DNA of 64,000 nt from Protea cynaroides (Eukaryota > Streptophyta > Magnoliopsida > Proteales > Proteaceae): NCBI GenBank assembly GCA_028583415.1, contig CM053274.1, positions 124,001-188,000 on the forward strand, in the 5' to 3' direction. The position numbers and the translations under genes are program-made. The number at the start of each line of letters is the position of its first letter. Position 1 is the first letter of the stretch. Under the pieces are notes generated by a model. That model had not been told where the DNA came from. It searched no databases and saw nothing but the letters and a program-made list of their open reading frames with translations. Below, piece after piece: positions 52,958 through 63,899 of the stretch.

Positions 52958-55315
52958 TGTAAGACCCGCACGCCACGAACCCGGCCTAACCTTATATTTT
53001 GTGTCGAGACACGTCTACATATCATGGTCGAGCCAAGTGGACCAAGTGTGTGAAGAAACCCAAGACCCAATATGAAATTTTACTCAAAAAACAGTCAAAA
53101 TAAGGGTAGGGTCGCATGTCTAAATAGGCAGGTCCGACCCCCTCATCGACCCCCACCATCGACCCGTGACCAGGGGTCGCAGGGGGTCTCGGATTGTTCG
53201 ACCCCCTCATCGACCCCCAGTATTCGTGAAAAACAGCACGAACTGAAAATTAGGAAACTTTCCTAATTTCGATTGGAACCTTTCCTAAACTCAATGGGAC
53301 TTATTTTGGGAGGTTTTACTCTATAAATAGGACGTCCCTAAGCCTCTTTCACTCCTTTTACAACCCTAATTGGATTGAGAGAAAGAGAAGAGAAGGAAGA
53401 GAAGAATAAGAGAAGCAAGGAAGAGAAGAAAGCAAAAAGGAGAAGAGTTACAGAGAAAGAGTATTCTTCTCAGGTATGGATACTAATTCCATGAGTTTCT
53501 ACAGACCTTAGGTTAGGTAATGAAGAGAGTATGATCTCGGAGAGTCCCAAACCATCAACCCATGGTTAGGTTTTCATGGAAAACCATGGGGGAATTCATG
53601 AAAGCTATATAGGTGAATGATTCATGGTTTTAGACCATAGAATGTGTGTAGAATGGACTTTAGGAGCAAGCCATAGGACCCCAAACATGAAGAATGGACT
53701 GAAAGGAAGAAAATTGACCAAACCCACAGGGGGTCGCACAGGGGGTCGATGGCTAATCGACCCTACCAGACCTTGAGCATCGCCCCCCAGTGTTCGGGAA
53801 GTCCAGAATAGGGGTGGTCGCACCAAGGGTCGATCATTACTCTGACCCTACCTCTGACCCCCAGTTAACAGTATGGTTTTTAAATTCAGAATAAATTCTA
53901 ATTAAGTTCTATCGACTTTGTTAGGTTTTCTAGCAATATAATAACAATATAAAGGTGATTCTAAAGCTTGGAAGATGATCTATTAACAAGCTAAGGTGAG
54001 GGAACAAGACCTAAACTAATTGGTTAATAACAAACTATTTTTATTTCTTGAGTCCAATACCATGATTGTGATATGTGTGTATGCTTGTAATGTGCATTCA
54101 ACATGTCATCCAATATTTCTATTATTACTGTTCATGCTATTTAAATTTATTGATTATAACATGATGATGTTGATGATGATAGGAATAGGCATGTGAATGT
54201 TTGTATTTGGCTAGTGTACATGGTGCGGGTAGGGATGGTATCAACCGGTACTTCGATGCCGTTCTCATCGGGATATATTGTGCCATGGTCTATTCAAGTC
54301 ATGTCCACTAAGCAAGTGTTAGTGTGCTTAATGCGAGTAGAGCGTCAGGGGGAGGACGTTGTGGTTCAGCCTGGTCACCAGACTCTAGCTCTATCTCTAC
54401 TCAAGTCTTGTCCACTAACATCGTCGTATTGCCATTACCTTAGCGAAACTAATATGTCGTAGGGCATTAGGGGGGACGTGGCATTGTGGTTCAGCCTAGT
54501 CACCAGACCCTAGCTCTATCTCTATGGATATATTGAGGGATGCTGGGGTGAGGCCTTGGATACATTGTTTGACATTAGGGTTGGTTAGTTGCGAGTCCAG
54601 TTTGCAAGCCCTCGCCAACATGGGCTTACGTGTTGGTATGGGCAACCGGTGCAGCCATGCCATTTTCGTGGGGTGTATGTTATCCATGGTGGGTGCATGT
54701 GGGGCGACAGTACCATTTTTAATGGACGTTTCCACACACTCGTGTATAGAGGTGCGGCGGCCACCTATCCTTTCTATAGCACATTGCAAACTTTAAACCA
54801 GACCAAAGATATGAATTGATTGCATGCATATGTATTGTTGCATTGTTTTGTTTTCTCACTGAGCCGTGATGTGTGCTCAGCCTTTCGAATTTGAATACTT
54901 TTAGTTGATGATGCAGGTACCACCGTTGAAGATTATATGAACGCTCCTATGTACGGGCATGTGGCGACAATGGAAGCTGAAGACTTAGTGGATTGCATGA
55001 CTCCTCATGCGAGTGCAACTCATGCGTATTCAATTAGATTTTGTTTAGATTTTATTAAAGACATGTAATTGATATTTATTTAATTATGTCTCAGTTGATT
55101 TAACAATAATTTAATATTTATTTATGGTTATCACAGTTAGATTCTCAGTTCATTTACTATAAGACTTTCGCTATTTATGTTATTACCTCTGATTAATGTG
55201 GAATGTGTTTTGGTTTATCATATATGGGATAGCCTATTGTGAGATCCTGGTTGAACCATTGGTTTATTGACGGTTCATCACACCGTTTCGAATGGTGTGG
55301 AATTGGGGTGTGACA
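52958..55315 (+). repeat. 3' LTR of element F
   Basis: 2,358 bp, nearly identical to the 5' LTR with a few substitutions and short indels. TATA box at 53322-53329. The peptide copy (about 54910-55036) has a one-base deletion (GTGGATTGCATGAC). Confidence 0.95.
53322..53329 (+). promoter_or_regulatory. TATA box of the 3' LTR of F
   Basis: TATAAATA followed by GGACGTCCCTAAGCC. Confidence 0.7.
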
Positions 55316-56269
55316 ACTAGTGCCTATAGCTCATACACATTCTATAATGGTATGCATTTATTTACAGCCTCAACTAGATGGGGCAAAAGTGATGAACAAT
55401 TTTCAGCGTATGCATCCACTGAAGTTTATTAGGGTTGATACCAATCCAATGCAGCCAGCTATTTGGATCCAGGCTATAGAGAAGACCCTAAAAACCCTGA
55501 TGTGTACAGAGGCACAAAAGTTGTTATGTGCAACCTTTCAATTGGAAGGGGTGCCATATGATTGGTGGAAGGGCATCCAACCAACCTTGATGCGGTGCCA
55601 CGGAAATCACCTGGTAGATCTTTAAAGTGATGTTTCATAAGAACTTCTTCCCCCAAAACTTTAGAGATCATAAGGAGGTTGAGTACCTCAATCACACTCA
55701 GGGGAGTAATACTATTGAGGCATATCAACAGAAGTTTAAGGAGCTCTTCTATTTCTCCCCCATGTCCATGAGGAATGAAGAGCCTAAACTAAGGCACTTT
55801 GTACAAGGTTTAAGGGGAGACATCAAAGTGATAGTGTAGTCCATGACACTAACGGAGAATAGTGATGCCGTATAAGAAGCAAAGAGTGTTGAAGATGGCA
55901 ACCATTAGAATTACCATGGTCAAAAGAAGCCGATGAGCTTCACTGATAACCACCTCAATAAGCAATTTTGTGCTCACTAGCCCAAATCTTTTATGGCAAC
56001 TTCTTCTGCTCCATCCACAGCAAGGCCCACTTATAGCAATCCGACCTCCATTCAAAGTAAACCTACAGCCTTTGCACCTAGAACAACTCAGCCAAGGCCT
56101 GCAACCTCAAGTGCCTCATTTGTATCCTATGACACTTGTTTTAACTATGGAAAGTCGGACTATTTTGCAAGGGTATGCCCATAGCCAAAGAAGGAACCAA
56201 CTCCAGGACAAGGCAAGGTCTTTGCCTTATCTGTTGATGATGCAGATGCCTCACCTAGAGTAGTCACAT
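55316..56269 (+). pseudogene. Gag of element C, continued after insertion F
   Basis: Capsid region with stops: VMNNFQRMHPLKFI, AIWIQAIEKTLKTLMCTEAQ, VPYDWWKGIQPTL, then FHKNFFPQNFRDHKEVEYLN and IEAYQQKFKELFYFSPMSM. A Ser/Thr/Pro-rich stretch follows, with a knuckle in which Cys residues have changed (CFNYGKSDYFARVCP). Ends VVT before the predicted intron. The sequence is more diverged from E and F than those are from each other, so C is a separate subfamily. Confidence 0.85.
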
Positions 56270-56335
56270 GTATTTTAAATTTTAAAGAGAAGCATCATCT
56301 TGCATGACATGTAGTATTCATAATTGTATGTGTAG
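56270..56335 (+). other. Predicted 66-nt intron between gag and protease, element C
   Basis: AGTCACAT|GTATTTTA and GTATGTGTAG|GTAATA. As in A1, E and F the gag frame stops within it and protease begins right after. An extra T downstream puts DSG one base out of frame in this copy. Confidence 0.6.
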
Positions 56336-58120
56336 GTAATATTTTTATACATACCTGCACGTATATTATTTGATTCTGGGGCTACGCATTCATTTGTTTC
56401 CCCTGCATTCATTGCTAAGTTGGGAATGCCATCACGCAAGATATGACTTGTTCATTGATAGTACATACACCCATGGGATCCAAGTCCACTCTAGAAGACT
56501 ATTATAGACCATGCGACGTGATCATAGAGGATAAAGTATTGGAAGCTAACCTCGTCTGCCTTGAGATAAAGGATTTTGAGGTAATTTTGGGAATAGATTG
56601 GTTGGCGAAGCACCAAGCTAGCATTCTATGTTCGAGGCCCCAGATTTTGTTCCAGCCTACCACTGGAGAAGCATTTGTTTACACCAGTAACAAGACCAAA
56701 AAGTGTCACAAGTTGTTTCTATAGGCGCTGTAAGCATCTAAACTCATACATCAAGGGTGTGAAAGTTCTGTAGTGTTGGTATTGGATACCGAAACCACAA
56801 TGCCGAGATTGGAAGACATACTGGTAGAGAATGAATTCTCTCACGTATTTCCTGAAGAGCTACCTGGTCTACCACCATATCGGGAAACGGAGTTTGTAAT
56901 CGACTAGGTCCCAGGAGCAGCTCCTGCTTCTAAGGCTTCTTACCCTTTTGCCCCTATTGAGTTAACGGAACTCAAGGTACAACTTCAGGAGCTACTGGAT
57001 AAGGGTTTCATTAGACCTAGTATCTCACCTTGGGAAGCACCGGTGTTATTTGTGAAGAAGAAGGATGGCAGTGTCCGTTTATGTATTGATTATCGGGACC
57101 TAAACAAGTTAACAATCAAGAACCGGTATGACATGTTTGACCAACTTCAGGGGGCAAGTATGTTTCAAAGATAGACCTATGTTCGAGCTATTACCAGTTG
57201 AAGATTAAGGAGAGTGATGTGCCTAAGACAACATTCAGGACAAGGTATGGCCACTTCGAGTTTCTCCTTATGTCCATTGGATTAACAAATGCTCCAGCTT
57301 CATTTATGGAGCTTATGAATCTGGTATTCCAAGAGTTCTTAGATAAGTTTGTCAGTGTTTTCATCAACAACATCCTCATCTACTCACCCGATGATACAGT
57401 CCATGCGAAGCACCTCCTCTTGGCATTACAGAAGCTAAGTCAAGAAAAGTTGTATGCCAAATTCTAGAAGTGCGAGTTTTGGCTCAGGCAAGTAGCATTA
57501 TTGGGGCATATTATATCAATTGAAGGATTAGCAATGGACCCTGGTAAGGTCAGTGCAGTCGTGGACTGGAAGGCACCTACCTCGGTGACAGTGGTCAGAA
57601 GTTTCCTTGGATTGGCCGGCTATTATTGGCGTTTCATTGAGGGTTTTTCCCGCATAGCAATCCCACTAACAGGATTGACCAAGAAGGGTATAAAGTTTGA
57701 GTGGTTAGATAAATGTGAGGAAAGTTTTCAAACTCTCAAACAGAAGCTTGTCCCTGCCCCAGTTTTAGCCATTCCATCTAAAAAAGGGGGTAAATTTGTG
57801 GTCTATATAGATGCTTCGAAGCATGGGTTACGTTGTGTACTCAAGCAAGATGACTATGTCATGGCATATGCTTTGAGACAATTAAAGGTACATGAGAAGA
57901 ATTATCCCACCCATGATCTGGAGCTTACAATAATTGTCTTCCTCTTAAAAATATGATGCGATTATCAATTTGGGGAGACGTTCTACATAATATAAGATCA
58001 CAAGAGTCTAACCCATTTTTTCAACCAGGAGGAACTAAATATGAGACATTGAAGGTGGTTAGAGTTGTTAAAAGATTATGATTGCATCATTAAGTATCAC
58101 CTTGATGAGGCCAATGTGGT
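56336..58120 (+). pseudogene. Protease, RT and RNase H of element C (RT active site lost)
   Basis: Protease has DSGATHSFVS and FEVILGIDWLAKHQAS. RT has KGFIRPSISPW and VKKKDGSVRLCIDYRDLNKL, then a small deletion near 57130 and a frameshift. The catalytic pair reads FINN (57366-57371) where active copies have FIDD. RNase H has YIDASKHGLRC and HDLELTIIV. It is cut at YHLDEANVV by LTR G. Many stops. Confidence 0.88.
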
Positions 58121-58398
58121 TGTCACACCCCAATTCTAGTCTAACTAGAATGGTGTGATGAACCGCTAATAAACCAACGGTTCACCCAGGATCTCGTAGT
58201 AATCATACCCATCATATTAAACCACACACACATTCCACATTAATAATCAGAGCTAATAAACAAATAAGCGAAAGTCTTACAGATAATGAACTGAGAGTCT
58301 AACAATGATAAATAAGTATTTAATCCAATTATCTCTAAACCACAAGACATAGAAATAAATAATCAATTACATATCTGATGTTCAAATTATAACTAAAC

Positions 58399-58500
58399 TT
58401 AAGCAAAAACAAATTGGTTGTACTCGCATGATGAATCATGCGCATCTTCTTCAGCTTCTACGTCTATTGCAGCAACGTGTCCATATGTCGGCGCATTCAT
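58399..58500 (-). CDS. Conserved Cys-rich LTR peptide, LTR G
   Basis: 34 codons with stop: MNAPTYGHVAAIDVEAEEDA then HDSSCEYNQFVFA. Same length as elsewhere, but two of the three tail Cys are replaced. The upstream sense sequence keeps the acceptor-like TTGATGATGTAG. Confidence 0.35.
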   Translation of the reverse strand: MNAPTYGHVAAIDVEAEEDAHDSSCEYNQFVFA

Positions 58501-59271
58501 ATATTCTTCAATGGTAGAACCTACATCATCAACTAAAAATATTCGACGTCGAAAGGGTGAGCACACTTCATCGCTCAGTGAGCAAAAAAAACAATGCAAC
58601 AAACATATGAATCCATTCAATTCATATCTTTGGTATGATTTTTAAGTTTGCAATATGCTATAGAAAGGTTTAGTTGCCGCCGCACCTCTATACACTAGTG
58701 TGTGAATCCGTCGAATGGATCAAACACCATTGCCATCCTACACGCACCCACCATCGAATAGAGATAGAGCTAAAGTGTCCGGATAAAAAACCGCCAACAC
58801 TTCCCTTGATGCCCTACCCATACCAACACATAAGCCCCTATTGGCGAGGGATTACAAACTGGACTCGCAACTAACCAATCCTAATGCCAAATAGTGTATC
58901 CAAGGCCTCACCCCAGCATCCCTCAATACATCCATAGAGATAGAGCTAAGGTCCCCCGGCAGAGTCAGAGACCACATGGTATGAGACCACCTCCCCTAAT
59001 GCCCTACGACGTAATAGTTCTGCTAAGGTAATGGCAATACAACGATGTTAGTGGGCAAGACTTGAGTAGAGACAGATCTAGAGTCTGGTGACGAGGTCAA
59101 AGACCACCATGCCACGTCCTCCCTCTGATGCTCCACTCGCATACCACACACCAACCACACACATACATTCACATGCCTATTCCTAGCATCATCATCATCA
59201 TCATCATGTTATAAATAAACAGAATTAATTATGCATGAGCAGTAATAGCAGAAATATTAGATGACATGTGT

Positions 59272-59334
59272 CTTTTAGCTCCCTATCGCCGTGGAGGAAA
59301 AATAGGACTATTCGGGGGAGCTGGGGTGGGTAAA
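59272..59334 (+). other. atpB: Plastid atpB fragment inserted in LTR G
   Basis: Twenty-one consecutive codons, starting [18 protein letters not shown] and ending VGK, encode the P-loop of the ATP synthase beta subunit. Arg in YRRGG and the codon choice fit the chloroplast gene; the mitochondrial nuclear-encoded form usually has YQRGG. LTR sequence continues on either side (GATGACATGT before, TGCACATTACAA after). It is a tiny, non-functional organelle insert. Confidence 0.85.
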
Positions 59335-59720
59335 TATGCACATTACAAACATACAATGTAAGACCCGTATCGAACTAACCAGTCTTACCACCTTGTACCA
59401 GGTCTACCTATCATGGTCAAGCCAAATGGACCAAGTACGTGAAGAAAATAGCAAAACCAGGTATTAAACTGACCCAAAAATAGTAAAATAGAGGGCAAGG
59501 TCGCATACCCAGATAGGCAGGGTCGGACCCCCCTCATTAGGAAGTCAGACCCCTGAAATTTTAACTGGGGATCAGACAATTTAGACTTGAGGGTCGACGG
59601 GATCATCGACCCCCTCATCGACCCCCTCTATGCCGACAGAAACCGTAAATAGGAAACTTTCCAAATTTCAAGGGGATTCTTTCCTAATCTCAATGGGACT
59701 TATTTTGGGAGGTTTTCCTC

Positions 59721-59728
59721 TATAAATA
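59721..59728 (+). promoter_or_regulatory. TATA box of the 5' LTR of H
   Basis: TATAAATA followed by GGATGTCCCTAAGCCTC. Confidence 0.75.
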
Positions 59729-61300
59729 GGATGTCCCTAAGCCTCTTTCACTCCTTTTTAAACCCTAATTAAAAGTGTGAGAAAGAGAAGAGAAGGAGAA
59801 GAGAAGGAAAGTTGGAGAAGAAGAATAAAGAGAAGAATTCAGAGAAACCTCTGAATCTCAGCAAACCTAAAGGTATGGGTATGTTTCCATTAATGATTTA
59901 AGACCTTAGAATAGTTCATGAAGAGGGTATGAATTAGCAGAAACCCAAATCATCCATCCATGGGAGGATTTCAACAAAATCCATGGAAGAAATCATGGTA
60001 GATAAAGTAAGGAAGAAACCTAGAGTTTTAATCCATAGAACAAGCATAGAATGGATTGTGGAAGTAAGCCATAGGACCCAAACATGAAAGAATGGATCGT
60101 AGAATGAAATTCTTGACTTAAACCACGGGGGATCGCACGTGGGGTCGATTGGGAATCGACCCTACCAGACCATAAATTGACCCCCAGCATTCGGGAAGTC
60201 CAGGGATGCGGTGGTCGCACCCAAGGTCAATGGAACATCTAACCATGGCATCGACCCTACCTTGGGGGTCACAATAAACTGCTACCCTACCTGCGACCCA
60301 CCCTGCAACCCTCGCTTAACAGCAAGCCTAAAATTATCGGAATGACTTCTAACTAAAATCTATCGACTCGTTAGGTTTTCTTATTGAAATAAAAGTGATT
60401 CTTAAAGCTTGAAAGAGGATATACACTCAAGCAAAGGTGAGGGAACAAGACCTAAACTAATTGGCTAATGATAAACTATTTTTATTTTCTTGAGTCCAAT
60501 GCCATGACTGATCCTATGCGTGTATGCTTGTATTGTGCATTCAACATATCATCCAATATTCCTACTATTAATGTTCATGCATATTTAGTTCTATTTTATT
60601 TATAACATGATGATGATGATGATGCTAGAAATAGGCATGTAAATGTTTGTGTGTGGTTAGTGTACTTGATACGAGTGGGGCATCAGGAGAGGTGTTATGC
60701 GGTTTGACCCGGGCACTTTAGCTCTTTCTCTACTCAAGTTTTGTCTACAGACATCGTCGTATCGACATTACCTTAGTAGAACTATTACGTCGTAGGGCAT
60801 TAGGGGAGGTGGTCTTGGATAGTGTAGTCTTCGACTCTGCCGGAGGGCCTTAGCTCTATCTCTATGGACGTATTGAGGGATGCTGGGGTGAGACCTTGGA
60901 TACACTGTTTGATATTAGGATTGGTTAGTTGCGAGCCCAGTTTGCAAGCCCTCGCCAGCAGGGGCTTACGTGTTGGTATGGGTAGGGCATCAGGCGAGGT
61001 GTTATGCGGTGTTTGATCCAGACACTTAAGCTCTATCTCTATTCCATGTTGGGGTGGATGTGGATGACAATGGTGTTTGATCCATTGGGTGGGCTTACAC
61101 ACCCTGTGTATAGAGGTGAGGCGGCCACCGAACCTTTCTATAGCACATTGTAAACTTATATACCAGACCATAGATGTGAATTGAATGCATGCATATGTTT
61201 GTTGCATTGTTTTGTTTGCTCACTGAGCCGTGATGTGTGCTCATCCTTTCGACGTCGAATATTTTTAGTTGATGATGCAGGTACCATTGTGGAAGACTAT

Positions 61301-61402
61301 ATGAATGCTTCTGTGTGTGGATACGTGGCTGCAATGGAGGCTGAAGACATAGTGGAGATTCATGACTCCTCATGCGAGTGCAACTCATGCGTTTTCGATT
61401 AG
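61301..61402 (+). CDS. Conserved Cys-rich LTR peptide, H 5' LTR
   Basis: 34 codons with stop: MNASVCGYVAAMEAEDIVEI then HDSSCECNSCVFD. The acceptor-like GATGATGCAG|GTACC lies 20 bases upstream of the ATG. Confidence 0.45.
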   Translation: MNASVCGYVAAMEAEDIVEIHDSSCECNSCVFD

Positions 61403-61684
61403 ATTTTTATTTGAACTATTAAGGAAATGTAATTGATATTTTATTTACTTATGTCTCGGTTGATACAACATAATTTGATATTTTATTTATGATTATCACA
61501 GTTAGATTCCTCAGTTCATTTAATATTAAGACTTCCGCTATTGTGTATTTATTCTAATTATGATTGTGGATGTGTATGGTTTAATTTAAAAGGACAAAAC
61601 CTATTAGAGATCCTGGTTAAACCTTTGGTTTATTAGCGGTTCATCACACCATTCTGAATAGTGTGGAATTGGGGTGTAACAACT

Positions 61685-61696
61685 TGGTATCAGATC
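61685..61696 (+). other. Primer-binding site, element H (one change)
   Basis: TGGTATCAGATC against the usual TGGTATCAGAGC, four bases after the LTR. Confidence 0.85.
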
Positions 61697-61968
61697 TCTC
61701 AGGCCTGTCTTTTAAACCAGTATACTACCACAAAAGTTTGTGAACTGAGATAGAATAAAAATTTAAATGCTGTAATAATAACACAATATAAATATCTGTG
61801 TTGTTTGAGACAAAATTGAAAGAGAATAATGCATCTATTAAATGAGAAACAAATTTATATACATTCAAAGGAAGAACAAACGTATATATATACAAGTCTA
61901 AAGCAGAGTACACTCCACAACTGGACAGTTACTCTGAAGTACAAAAAGAAAAATAAAAAGAAAATACA

Positions 61969-63303
61969 TCAGGAAGCTGGAGGCGATAGGGGAGGCAGTG
62001 CCTCGTGGTCTCTGTCATAATCCTCAGCATAGACTCTAATCAACCAAGCTATCTGAGTCTGGGTCGTCTGAAGACTAGCTATGATATCAGCCACCCACTG
62101 ATCAGTCGCACGCTGAGCATCTAGAAGCTCTCCCACCCTCAGATCCGACATGTACTGAGCATCTAGAAGCTCTCCCACCCTCAAATCTGACATGATCTGA
62201 GCTTCTAGAAGCTCTCCCATCCTCAGATCAGACATGCGCTGGGACTCTCTAATCTCGTACAATATCCCCATCATGTCATAAGAAGGTGGGTGTGAATGAC
62301 CAGCTGCATGTGAAGGTCCAGTTGCATAAGAAAGACCAGCTCCCATAGCATGAGTAGGTGATGGAGGAGGTATGGAATCCACATCCATGTACAAACGATC
62401 ATCATCACCCCCATGAACCCCTGCTCCAGCGGCTGCTGCTGCTGCCTCAGCGTCAGCCATCTCCACTCGAGTACGTGGATGCACCAGAGCGTTCCTCTCA
62501 TCGTCGCTGACCTGAGCATCCCGCATGCCCATCTTACAGATGGCCTCCCAATCCAGAGGTGATGAGAAGGATTTTTCCTGAATCCTCTCATCCACCATGT
62601 CAACACCCAGGCGGGTAAGCAGCATAGTGATCATGCGTCCATAAGGCAGGTTGCCAGCATGACCAGGCAATGTGGCACTGATCATCGTCCGCATAATGAT
62701 ATAAGGAAGGCAGACAGGCTGCCTAGTGCAGATACAGTACAGCAGGAACTGGATCAACTAGGAGATCCTCTGAGATATCGGGTTGTGCTGAATAATCTTA
62801 CAGTACACACGAGGCTCTGGACGAAGGTAGATCGCTTTCATCTCCCAGCGATCCTCTCTGATGATCTGAAGGTCAATCTTAGCCCTCATCTCCAATGAAA
62901 AGAACTAGGGCTCTCCAGGAGCACAGAACACCAAGGGGCCATCGTATGAAATGCCCAATAAGTCGGCTAGCTACCGATAATCAAAGGAAGTCTCGACTCC
63001 CTTGACGTAGCCAGTGTTCCTGAGCTCTTTACTCTTCTCAGTATTGTTGTAATCCCCCACCACTTGGAGATAAAAATAAAACTGTCTCACCAAATCTGGC
63101 CGAGTACAGGCGTCGTAGGTGATCACAGGAAGCCAGCCCATGTCACCAAAAGCCCTCTCCACATCAAACAAGGCCAGGCTAGACAAGTCCACCCGACGAC
63201 CTCCCTCTACCTTCTTATGAGAGTAGCGGACATATTGTGCCTCAGCCTCGTTAGAACTGAAGCGGACTGGGTCATGAACCTTGGGTACTTTGGTATGACC
63301 CAT
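61969..63303 (-). pseudogene. Antisense gene of element H (few stops)
   Basis: About 445 codons from ATG at 63303 (MGHTKVPKVHDPVRFSSNEA) to a stop at 61969. N-terminal domain: GGRRVDLSSLALFDVERAFG, then CTRPDLVRQFYFYLQVVGDY. Middle: TRQPVCLPYIIMRTMISATL and NLPYGRMITMLLTRLGVDMV. Then an Ala-rich acidic linker and MDVDSIPPPSPTHA. The C-terminus has about four repeats of 14 residues (MSDLRMGELLEAQ, MSDLRVGELLDAQ) and ends YAEDYDRD, PPLSPPAS. Three or four in-frame stops lie between 62750 and 62990. Role unknown; see the findings. Confidence 0.78.
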
Positions 63304-63307
63304 ACAT

Positions 63308-63747
63308 CTGCAAAGACAAAGAAAAACAGATACTGGCTTAGTAAAGATGAAAAACCTAAAAATTTCGACATTATAACGACATAAATTGGTCAAAAGCCTC
63401 ACTTTTCACCCATACACGTGGGCAGGAGGACTTATATAGATTATAAATGATCCTGCAAGACTCATACAGTTGGAAATTTCATCTAAAGAGATTGAATTTG
63501 AGGAATTTCAAGAAATTCAAAAATCTCGACAAATTAGGGCAAAAATGAGAAATTTCAAGTTTCTCGATAACCAACCGATGAAACTCAAATATTTTTGAGG
63601 GCTTTCGTCCATTGAGTCACCAACAACAAAAGCCCCCAATAAAAATCTAATTTTTACGGTTGGAAAAGTTTAATTTAAAGAAAACGATATAAACAAGCAA
63701 AAACCTAGTTAAGAAACCCTAAAAACATGAAACCGTAGAGAACATAC
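63308..63747 (-). other. Predicted 5' UTR intron of the antisense gene, element H
   Basis: Sense donor CACTTCTACAG|GTATGTTCTC at 63747 and acceptor TTTCTTTGTCTTTGCAG| ending at 63308, 440 nt. The ATG is four bases downstream. Closely matches the intron of E. Confidence 0.65.
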
Positions 63748-63899
63748 CTGTAGAAGTGGAGTAGACGTCGAAATGAGAAGCAAAAATCACCAATGGGTCG
63801 GAGTTGTCACTGTAGTAACTCAGAGGGATGAGCCGTGTCGGAAAGGAGGAGGAAGAATGAGAAATGGATTCAAAATCGAGATTAAAAACCTGATTTTTA

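Larger units (their letters stand above)
46212..55315 (+). mobile_element. Element F: young gag-bearing Tekay derivative with TSD ACTAG
   Basis: 5' LTR 46212-48575, primer site 48579-48590, gag 50290-51556, pol remnant 51624-52900, 3' LTR 52958-55315, flanked by ACTAG (46207-46211, 55316-55320) inside the gag of C. The LTRs are the most alike of any pair here. It lacks an antisense gene and most of pol; a decayed second gag piece lies upstream of gag. Confidence 0.95.
31180..58120 (+). mobile_element. Element C: Tekay-type element split by B1, F, and cut by LTR G
   Basis: 5' LTR begins TGTAAGACATG at 31180, is interrupted by B1 (32048-42872) and runs into an assembly gap at 44231. After the gap come an antisense gene head (44731-44925), gag (45813-46211 and 55316-56269), and pol (56336-58120), split by element F. 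LTR G interrupts RNase H at 58121. The 3' LTR would lie beyond the window. Left flank GTTCC (31175-31179) is the candidate target duplication. Confidence 0.8.
58121..59356 (-). repeat. LTR G (minus strand), split by element H
   Basis: Sense end GTGTGACA at 58121 next to GTGGT, the candidate target duplication. It contains the open peptide block (58399-58500) and TAGCTCTATCTCTAT-type motifs (near 58755, 58935; a third near 59078 is changed). A 63-bp atpB-like insert is at 59272-59334. It is broken at 59357 by H; its U3 lies beyond the window, so solo LTR versus full element cannot be decided. Confidence 0.85.
59357..61681 (+). repeat. 5' LTR of element H
   Basis: 2,325 bp, TGTAAGACCC to GGTGTAACA (the usual GTGTGACA has one change). 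U3 GGGTCG cluster 59505-59630, donor-like CTAAAG|GTATGG at 59872/59873 and a candidate acceptor ACCATAG| at 61173. A second candidate acceptor is TGATGCAG|GTACC at 61280. TAGCTCTATCTCTAT motifs near 60718, 60850 and 61028; intact peptide block. Confidence 0.93.

Noticed and set aside
59272..59334. A functional ATP synthase gene
   Set aside because: Only 21 codons are present, embedded in an LTR.
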